Shown one piece after another: positions 58,085-64,000 of a stretch of DNA of 64,000 nucleotides. This DNA comes from Rhodopila globiformis (lineage in GTDB: Bacteria; Pseudomonadota; Alphaproteobacteria; Acetobacterales; Acetobacteraceae). Location of the stretch: contig NZ_NHRY01000250.1 in NCBI RefSeq assembly GCF_002937115.1, positions 1-64,000 on the forward strand. The letters are read 5' to 3'. Position numbers and translations under genes: made by a program. The first letter of the stretch is position 1, and each line of letters opens with the position of its first letter. A model generated the notes under the pieces. That model saw nothing but the letters and a program-made list of their open reading frames with translations. It had not been told where the DNA came from and ran no database searches.

Positions 58085-59038
58085 ATGTACCTGAATACCT
58101 TTGCCCAGGACGGGCAACCGCTGGACATGACCGGCACCGACGAGTTCCGCAGCCTGCTGGCCAGCGCAGCCGATCTGGGCATCCCGCATGGGACGGCGGC
58201 GCGCTACCGGTCGTGCAACATCGTGCTGCGGCAGATGCGGTTTCACTTCCTGGAGTGGGGCGAGGCGGATGCGCCGGCGATCGTGCTGCTGCATGGCGGG
58301 CACCAGTCGGCGCATTCCTGGGACCTTGTCAGCCTGCACCTGGCGCAGCGCTACCGGGTGCTGGCGCTGGACCAACGCGGGCACGGCGACAGCGAATGGG
58401 CACGGGACGTCACCTATTCGAACCACGAGATGTCGCTCGACGCCGAGGCGTTCATCCAGGCGATGGGGCTGGTGCGGCCGGTGCTGGTTGGCCACTCGAT
58501 GGGCGGCCGCAACACGATGCTGCTGATGCGGCGCAACGCGATGCCGCTGCGGGGCGCGGTGATCGTCGACGTCGGGCCGGAACTGTCGGATAAGGGGCGC
58601 GCGGCGATCGCCGGGTTCGTGCAAGTGAACCAGGAATTCGATGACCTGGAGGACTTCGTCCGTAACGTGCGCCGCTACGACCCGTACCGCAGCCGGGCGC
58701 ATATCGAGCGCACGGTGAAGTACAACATGCTGCAGCGGGCGGATGGCAAATACATCAGCAAGTGCGATTCCAATCCACGCCGCCTGGGCATCGTGCGGGC
58801 CAGTGGGCCGCAGGAAAACATCACGCTGCAGGACGCCGCGGGGTTCGGCCTGCCGGTGCTGCTGGTGCGCGGAGCGAATTCCAGCATCCTGGCGGCGGAT
58901 GCGGCGGAACGGTTCGCCGCGGCGTTGCCTCGGGGACAGCTGGTGACGGTGCCGGATTGCGGCCACAACGTGCACGGACAGAACACCAAAGGGTTCATTG
59001 CCGTGCTGGACGAGTTCCTGGAGACCCTTGACGGCTGA
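58085..59038 (+). CDS. Alpha/beta-fold hydrolase
   Basis: This 317-aa protein has an alpha/beta hydrolase core: oxyanion LLHGGHQSAHSWD, ALDQRGHGDSEWA, the nucleophile Ser in VGHSMGGRNTML, an Asp region VDVGPELS and the catalytic His in DCGHNVHGQN. It has a 40-residue N-terminal extension. Family members hydrolyse esters or C-C bonds of ring-cleavage products. The neighbour encodes an amidohydrolase on the other strand, which suggests shared catabolism but does not prove it. Confidence 0.92.
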   Translation: MYLNTFAQDGQPLDMTGTDEFRSLLASAADLGIPHGTAARYRSCNIVLRQMRFHFLEWGEADAPAIVLLHGGHQSAHSWDLVSLHLAQRYRVLALDQRGHGDSEWARDVTYSNHEMSLDAEAFIQAMGLVRPVLVGHSMGGRNTMLLMRRNAMPLRGAVIVDVGPELSDKGRAAIAGFVQVNQEFDDLEDFVRNVRRYDPYRSRAHIERTVKYNMLQRADGKYISKCDSNPRRLGIVRASGPQENITLQDAAGFGLPVLLVRGANSSILAADAAERFAAALPRGQLVTVPDCGHNVHGQNTKGFIAVLDEFLETLDG

Positions 59039-59099
59039 TTCCCGCTTCCGCCTCTGTCCCGGTGCGGCAGAAGGCAAATGTGCCACGGGTGGCGTTATG

Positions 59100-59345
59100 A
59101 TACCAACCGCCCGAAATTCTGACACGTCGGCACAGACGATCCCACCCGGCATGGCCAGCGCAGGCCGCATTGGCGTCAGAATAACGTGGAATGGGGCAGG
59201 CAGCCTCTTCCCGTCATGGCGGCCGAAGGGCCACCATCCACGCTGTTCTGCGCTGATTTCAGCACAAGGCGTGGATGCCGGGCCTGCGCCCGGCATGACG
59301 ATGAGAGGCCGGTGCCGACGTGTCAGAATTTCGGGCGCTTGGTAT
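59100..59345. mobile_element. 246-bp composite element with 34-bp terminal inverted repeats and a nested palindrome
   Basis: Arms 59100-59133 and 59312-59345 pair with one mismatch (core CGAAATTCTGACACGTCGG). A GTCATGGCGG...GGCGTGGATGCC...CATGACG palindrome lies inside (about 59211-59300). It looks like a MITE-sized element carrying a REP-type element. It codes for nothing. Confidence 0.75.
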
Positions 59346-59600
59346 GACTTGTCTTCGCCGCATTCGCCTCGCCTTCAAGGCAAAGTTCGGGGCGATGATC
59401 CTCGGCTGGGGGAGCGCCAACGGCGGCGGGCGTGCGGTATGACCGTCCAGACGTGTAACCACAGAGTTGGCCAGCCGGCGGCGCCGGCACCGCGAAGGCG
59501 GAAAATGGGCGAGGCCGGTGCCACCTCGTTATGGCCGGGACACGCCCCATGCGTATCAGGATAAGACGACGGACGGAGAAGGATTAGGCGCCGCGGCCGT

Positions 59601-59698
59601 TCTCTCACCGTCATGGCCGGGCGTGTCCCGGGCCATCTGCGCTTCGACCGGGGGGGGGGGTGGATGGCCGGGACACGTCCGGCCATGACGGTGAGGGA
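59601..59698. repeat. Palindromic element with a poly-G tract in its loop
   Basis: CTCACCGTCATGGCCGGGCG pairs with CCGGCCATGACGGTGAG. The loop holds an 11-base G run. A further decayed arm with ACACACCCGGCCATGGCG follows to about 59775. Confidence 0.75.
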
Positions 59699-59881
59699 GA
59701 AGCCCTTGCTCCGCCGCTTCACTTGTCCTGATACGCATAGGGACACACCCGGCCATGGCGATGGGGAGACGACCGGCACCTGCGAAACCGCATTTTCACA
59801 GGAGAATAAGCGAGCACCGCACCGGGTGGCATATCATTGTGCGCAAGTCACATCCTCGAAATACTTCGTCTCGCATATATT

Positions 59882-59904
59882 CGTAACAAAATAGGTTTGT
59901 TACG
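59882..59904. promoter_or_regulatory. Perfect 9-bp inverted repeat in the AT-rich island
   Basis: CGTAACAAA and TTTGTTACG flank ATAGG. The arms are AT-rich and short, like an operator. The next candidate gene (60154) is about 250 bases downstream. Confidence 0.4.
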
Positions 59905-60153
59905 GTTACTTTATGTCACTGTTTGACCAAGACGTCGCACCTATCCCATCTTATTCACGGCAATGGCCCACTGTAGCCAACATCGTAGGAATCCCAGGGG
60001 TTTCGTCCTTTTGGGCTGTGGCAAGAACCCGCGATAAGGCAATCGCCCGCAAGTTCATGATTCAAAAAGGCTTTCCGTCAACTCCCGACTCACCCGTGAA
60101 TAAGATGGGCTATTTGTTTGCTATGCATGTCGTTGTCAGAAAGGATATCAGCG

Positions 60154-60408
60154 ATGAGCATCTCCGGTGTTTCCTCGACATCCTCGGTTGGCTATCCGCA
60201 GTCCACGGTGACGGCAAACCAAACCGCGGCACAGGCTCAAAGCGGGACAACCAACCAGGCAACCGCCGCCCAGCAAACAGCGTCGACCCAGCAATCCGGA
60301 CAGGTTCACCACCATCATCACGGTGGCGGCAAACCGCCAACGGCTCAATCTGCCGACATCACCCAGTCGGGCACGACGACGGCCGCCGGTGTAGACATTC
60401 TCGCCTGA
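60154..60408 (+). CDS. Small Ser/Thr/Gln-rich protein with a penta-His tract
   Basis: This 84-aa protein starts MSISGVSSTSSVGYPQS, continues with low-complexity Thr/Gln/Ala repeats (TAAQAQSGTTNQATAAQQT), then VHHHHHGGGKPPT and ends GVDILA. The start has AAAGGA a few bases upstream. The opening recalls a family of short unknown proteobacterial proteins with similar MSIS...STSS starts and His tracts. Function is unknown. It is probably disordered and could bind metal. Confidence 0.55.
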   Translation: MSISGVSSTSSVGYPQSTVTANQTAAQAQSGTTNQATAAQQTASTQQSGQVHHHHHGGGKPPTAQSADITQSGTTTAAGVDILA

Positions 60409-60584
60409 CGCCGCGGCTTGCCGTCACAGAGCGGCTCTGCGCGCCCCTGCGCCGGCCGGCCAGCTTACAGCTCCCGGCATGCCGAGGTCGCCACGGGTGG
60501 CCCGGATGCGGCAAGATCAGGCTTTCAAAAGCCGCAGCCCCGGCGCATCCGTTGCCTCAACGCCTGCCGCAACAGGCCGAGGCG

Positions 60585-61511
60585 CTACACCTTCTCAAGT
60601 GCGGCCGTCCTGGCCATCAGCGTATTGATCGCCTCCAGCGCCGCCGCCACCGGCACGACGATCCGGGCCGCGTTCAGGATCAGCCGGAAGGTGGCGGTAT
60701 CCAGGCTTTCGGCGTCGCGGAACTCCACCGACGTGCCGCTTCGGTCGATGGCGCCGAACACGGCGTACTGGCCCAGCGCCTCGGGACCGGCGATCTCGCT
60801 CAGCCGGTCGTAGCTGAACCGCACGCCGGCGCACACCCGATCCGCCTCATTGATCAGCGCCAGCGTCTCGACCGGGCGGGACGTGCGGGCCTGCTCGATC
60901 CAGCCTCCGGGCTGGCTGACGAATGCCCGATCGGCCACGTAGGCGTCGATCTCGGCCAGCTTTCCCGCCTCTGCCAGGCGGCCGAGCTGCCGTTCCATCG
61001 CCAGCACCAGCGCGCCCGATTCCACCAGGCTGCGGGCCGACAGCGTGGCGCCGAGCGGATTCCGCGCCTCCCACATGGCGATCGCGCCCGAGGCCAGGGC
61101 GGTGATGCGATACAGGATCGCCTGTTCGAACACGGCGATCAGCCAGGCGGTCCGCGATGCCTGCAGGTCGCCCTGCCGCATCAGCGTCGCCTTTTTGCGG
61201 TCCTGCAACGCAGCCAGCGCGGTGTTGATGGCCTCCACATCCTCCCACTCCGCGCCGGCGGTGATCACGGCCGAGCGGTTGAACGCAATCGCGGCGCCGG
61301 CGCCGCTGCCGGCGGATGCGACCTGGCGGGGCTTGCTGGCCTGCCCGCCCACGCCGCGGCCGACGTTCATCATGCCAGCCAGCCCGGCCATGCCCACGCG
61401 CATGAAAAACACGGCGATGTAATAAAACGCGATCGCGACGGAAATGACGATCGCGATCCTGGGAATCTGATGCCCGAAAACCGTCGGGATCTGGTAGCCG
61501 AAGATGTCCAT
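60585..61511 (-). CDS. Membrane-anchored protein of unknown function downstream of pucC
   Basis: This 308-aa protein starts MDIFGYQIPTVFGHQIPRIA and has one strong membrane helix (about residues 19-40). A long, mostly helical Ala-rich region follows (NRSAVITAGAEWEDVEAINT, LQDRKKATLMRQGDLQASR), ending in a mildly hydrophobic helix. No recognised domain. It lies 41 bases after pucC on the same strand, so it is probably co-transcribed and could serve the photosynthetic membrane. That role is inference from position only. Confidence 0.6.
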   Translation of the reverse strand: MDIFGYQIPTVFGHQIPRIAIVISVAIAFYYIAVFFMRVGMAGLAGMMNVGRGVGGQASKPRQVASAGSGAGAAIAFNRSAVITAGAEWEDVEAINTALAALQDRKKATLMRQGDLQASRTAWLIAVFEQAILYRITALASGAIAMWEARNPLGATLSARSLVESGALVLAMERQLGRLAEAGKLAEIDAYVADRAFVSQPGGWIEQARTSRPVETLALINEADRVCAGVRFSYDRLSEIAGPEALGQYAVFGAIDRSGTSVEFRDAESLDTATFRLILNAARIVVPVAAALEAINTLMARTAALEKV

Positions 61512-61552
61512 GCGTTTGCTCTTCCAGAAAGAACGCGCGGGTCGCCCGCCCG

Positions 61553-63007
61553 TCAGGCGGCCCGATCGATCGGCGGCGACGAGTCAGCCTGCGCGCCGGC
61601 GCCGGACAGCGCCGCCCGGTGCGCGGTGACCAGCGGCACCAGGGCGACCAGCGTGGCCAGCAACAGCACGATTTCGGTGCCATAGACGACGGCATAGCCG
61701 GTCACCGGCGTGGCCAACGCCTCGCCGAACAGGCCGCGCGTCGCCAGGGCCGAAATCACGTCACGGGTGACGCCGCCCAGCGCGATCGCCGCGCCGGCCG
61801 CCGAGGCCTGCACCGCGCCCCAGGTGCCCAGCGCCAGGCCGTTGTAGCCGCCATGCGCCTCGCCCATCGCCGCCGACAGTGTGCCGACAATGAACAGCGC
61901 GCTGCCGAAGCCGATGAGCATGGTGCCGAAGCCAAATGGAATGATCGAGGCGAGCGGCGCCGCGCCCAGCACGCAACTGAAGGCAACGAGGCCGCCCAGC
62001 ACGCCGAGGCCGGCCAGCCGGTACGGCATGATGCCGCCCTTCAGCAGCCGCGCCGACAGGCCGAAGCCTGCCAGCCCGCCGATGGCGAGGAACGCCGTCA
62101 GCAGCGTCGTGGTGCCGACCGGCAGGTGCAGGATCTGGCCGCCGAACGGCTCCAGCAGGATGTCCTGCGCCTGGAAGCCGAAAGTGCCGAGCCCCACCAC
62201 CACCAGCGCGCGCTTCGACCCGGCCTCCCGCATGATCAACGCCCAGGCCTCGCGGAACGACGGTAGTTTCGGCGGGTTCTTGTCGCGCTTGCTGACGAAG
62301 TAGCTGATGTCGAACGGCTCCTGCTTCCACAACGCGAAGAAGTTGACCACCAGGGTGACCGCCGCGGCGGCCTGCACCACCTGGATCAACTTGACATTGT
62401 CGAAGGGTCGCAGCGCGATGCCGAAGATGACGGCGCTGATCACCATGCCCAGCAGCATCATGCCGCACAGCAGGGTGACCACCTGCGGATGCTTTTCCTT
62501 CGGCGCCAGGTCGGTGGCCAGCGCGAGCCCGATGGTCTGCACCGTGTGCAATCCGGCGCCCACCAGCAGGAAGGCCAGCGCCGCCCCCGCCTCGCCGATC
62601 AGCGTCGGGTCCCGCCCGTCGCCCGACATCGCCAGCAGCGCGAACGGCATGATGGCGAGGCCGCCGAACTGCATCGCCGTGCCCTTCCACAGGTACGGCA
62701 GCCGCCGCCAGCCCATGACCGAGCGGTGCGTGTCCGACTTGTAGCCCACCACCGCGCGGTAGGGCGCGACAATCAGCGGCAGCGAGATCATTACCGCAAC
62801 GAGCCAGGCGGGGACATTGAGTTCGACGATCATCACGCGGTTCAGCGTGCCGACGACCAGCACCACGGCCATGCCGACGGTCAGTTGGAACAACGACAGG
62901 CGCAGCAGGCGGCGCACCGGCAAATCGTCCGATGCCGCCTCGGCGAACGGCTGGAACACGGGGTGATCGAAAATCGTTTTGATAATGCGGATACCGAGCT
63001 TGCTCAT
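61553..63007 (-). CDS. PucC/LhaA/Bch2-family antenna assembly protein
   Basis: This 484-aa MFS-like membrane protein has about 12 helices and the PucC family opening (FQPFAEAASDDLPVRRLLRLSLFQLTVGMAVVLV, split by a short loop). RAVVGYKSDTHRSVMGWRRLPYLWKGT is the typical conserved loop. PucC-type proteins help insert light-harvesting complex polypeptides or pigments into the membrane. LH1 (LhaA) and LH2 (PucC) types cannot be told apart here. No pucBA or puf genes appear inside the window. Confidence 0.92.
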   Translation of the reverse strand: MSKLGIRIIKTIFDHPVFQPFAEAASDDLPVRRLLRLSLFQLTVGMAVVLVVGTLNRVMIVELNVPAWLVAVMISLPLIVAPYRAVVGYKSDTHRSVMGWRRLPYLWKGTAMQFGGLAIMPFALLAMSGDGRDPTLIGEAGAALAFLLVGAGLHTVQTIGLALATDLAPKEKHPQVVTLLCGMMLLGMVISAVIFGIALRPFDNVKLIQVVQAAAAVTLVVNFFALWKQEPFDISYFVSKRDKNPPKLPSFREAWALIMREAGSKRALVVVGLGTFGFQAQDILLEPFGGQILHLPVGTTTLLTAFLAIGGLAGFGLSARLLKGGIMPYRLAGLGVLGGLVAFSCVLGAAPLASIIPFGFGTMLIGFGSALFIVGTLSAAMGEAHGGYNGLALGTWGAVQASAAGAAIALGGVTRDVISALATRGLFGEALATPVTGYAVVYGTEIVLLLATLVALVPLVTAHRAALSGAGAQADSSPPIDRAA

Positions 63008-63508
63008 CGGGGTACTCTTCTCCAGGGCCTGGAAGGTGGTGACGCCCGGCGCAATCGCGCAGACCCGTTCGCCCCGCGTGACGGACGACGGCTGAAATCG
63101 GCCAAACTGTTACAGTGCTGCCTCGTTACGACCTTCGCTCAGACGCTACTGCAATAAGGCGTCTTCATTATTAAATCAATGTGGGATTTCCCGCCCCCGG
63201 CCGTACTTCGCCGCGGGCCGGCAGGCCATGCGTTATCCCGTTATCACAGCAGGGCTTTTCCGGCGATGGGCAGGTCTGTCCATCGTCGCGGCGAGCCGGT
63301 GCGGCACAGCGGTCATTTATGGACCGAAAGTACATGAATAAAGGCCCGCACATGAGCGACATTATATAAATGGTCATGATCGTTATTCCATGCGCGCTCT
63401 CGCAGCGGACTGGTAACAAGGCGGCTGTGGTGACATTGTGGGGATGTTGCGGTTGCCTCGGCGCCGCGGAGACACATCGATGCGTTCCAGATCCACGACA
63501 CCCGTGCG
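63008..63508. other. Divergent promoter region between pucC and the bacteriophytochrome
   Basis: These 501 bases should hold the promoters of both genes. I looked for PpsR (TGT-N12-ACA) and FnrL (TTGA-N6-TCAA) sites and found no exact match. The AT-rich tract at about 63355-63372 could be a -10 region. No gene is supported. Confidence 0.45.
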
Positions 63509-64000
63509 ATGAGCAGCCCTCCGGCCGACGCTGCCGTCGGCGTCCCCGCCTTCGGCGCTGCGGATCTGACCGATTGCGACCGGGAGCCGATCCACATCCC
63601 GGCCGCCATCCAGCCGCATGGCGCGCTGCTGACGCTCGATCCGCAAACATTTTCGATCGTCCAGGCCGGCGGCGACACGGCGCGGATCCTGGGCACGCCG
63701 CCCGGCGCCCTGCCGGGGCAGCCAATGGCGGCTTGGTTCCCGCCGGACTGCGTCGCCCGGCTGCGCTGCCTGCTGGCCATCGAGGGGCCGACGCCGCGCC
63801 CGGTGCACGCCTTCACCATGGCGGCCCGGCGGCATGGCCAGGTGACCGAGGCCGTGGTGCACCGCTCCGGCGGCCTGCTCGTGCTGGAACTGGAACCGCT
63901 GCGCGAGCCCGGTCCCGATGACGCGCTGGGCCAGGTGCAGGCGATGCTGCTGCGCGTGCAGCAGGCCGCCACGCCGCAGGCGTTCTGCCAGAGGCTGGCC
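63509..64000 (+). CDS. Bacteriophytochrome, N-terminal part (runs off the window)
   Basis: These 164 codons encode the phytochrome N-terminal PAS domain. The biliverdin-attaching Cys23 is in LTDCDREPIHIPAAIQPHGAL, the hallmark of bacterial phytochromes. It continues with SIVQAGGDTARILG and the end of the PAS domain, and is cut by the window edge before GAF and PHY. It likely senses red/far-red light. A phytochrome beside pucC fits light control of antenna synthesis, as known in Rhodopseudomonas palustris. The start is the ATG at 63509. Confidence 0.9.
   Translation, partial: MSSPPADAAVGVPAFGAADLTDCDREPIHIPAAIQPHGALLTLDPQTFSIVQAGGDTARILGTPPGALPGQPMAAWFPPDCVARLRCLLAIEGPTPRPVHAFTMAARRHGQVTEAVVHRSGGLLVLELEPLREPGPDDALGQVQAMLLRVQQAATPQAFCQRLA

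Larger units (their letters stand above)
59039..60153. other. 1.1-kb repeat region followed by an AT-richer island
   Basis: Contents are the 246-bp composite repeat (59100-59345), further palindromes (59601-59698 and decayed arms to 59775) and an AT-richer stretch (about 59800-60150) with a perfect 9-bp inverted repeat. An open frame starting at 59913 (MSLFDQDVAPIPSYSRQW) cannot be distinguished from chance. Confidence 0.5.

Noticed and set aside
59913-60153. Possible gene starting MSLFDQDVAPIPSYS in the AT-richer island
   Set aside because: The frame continues as a shadow of the small gene at 60154 and beyond, has no ribosome binding site and shows no recognised domain.
63008-63508. PpsR or FnrL binding sites between pucC and the phytochrome
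   Set aside because: I checked the TGT triplets I could find for TGT-N12-ACA and looked for TTGA-N6-TCAA; no exact match exists.

Overview
The window is GC-rich DNA from an alphaproteobacterium. The cluster types (fabD-fabG-acpP-fabF, rpsF-rpsR-rplI, cvpA-purF, alr-dnaB), a PucC-type antenna-assembly protein and the start of a biliverdin-binding bacteriophytochrome point to a purple, bacteriochlorophyll-making organism. The overall look suggests a phototrophic Acetobacteraceae member such as a Rhodopila-like species. That taxonomic guess is inference and was not tested by any search.

Layout. 0-9.7 kb: hldE (LPS heptose), a bis-phosphatase-like protein, an ABC-2 exporter pair with a histidine phosphatase, a Wzx-like flippase and pdxJ. 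9.9-18.9 kb: a CHASE3 hybrid histidine kinase, an acyl-CoA ligase, an orphan PAAR-like protein, an orphan TRAP binding protein with a candidate structured RNA upstream, a GFA protein and an MFS carrier. 19.2-25.6 kb: one minus-strand operon for a cytosolic NAD(P)-linked [NiFe] hydrogenase of the group 3b type. Its cNMP-like-domain/diaphorase gene pair is present twice in tandem, and a perfect TTGA-N6-TCAA box lies upstream. 26.5-38.2 kb: a divergent PEP carboxylase, a cupin, an MlaF-type ATPase, two toxin-antitoxin modules (higBA, vapBC) with visible operators, radA, cvpA, purF and an SDR. 38.4-50.5 kb: an MFS paralogue, mltG with the fatty-acid cluster, a decayed DUF29 gene split by a small TIR element, a TumE/TumA pair, an MlaE-like permease, alr and dnaB. 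51-64 kb: mazEF, an LLM oxidoreductase, cfa, rpsF-rpsR-rplI, an M20 amidohydrolase, an alpha/beta hydrolase, an AT-richer island with a small His-rich protein, and the photosynthesis-related end (unknown gene, pucC, bacteriophytochrome).

The strongest unexplained theme is a dense set of short palindromic elements in nearly every gap. One forms an in-frame insert in alanine racemase, another lies inside a hypothetical ORF, one supplies the start codon of a toxin gene, and one is nested in a larger inverted repeat. A separate 146-bp element with 23-bp perfect terminal repeats and an 8-bp target duplication has broken the DUF29 gene. The most notable functional locus is the hydrogenase operon with its doubled electron-input module. 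No tRNA, rRNA or CRISPR array was seen.
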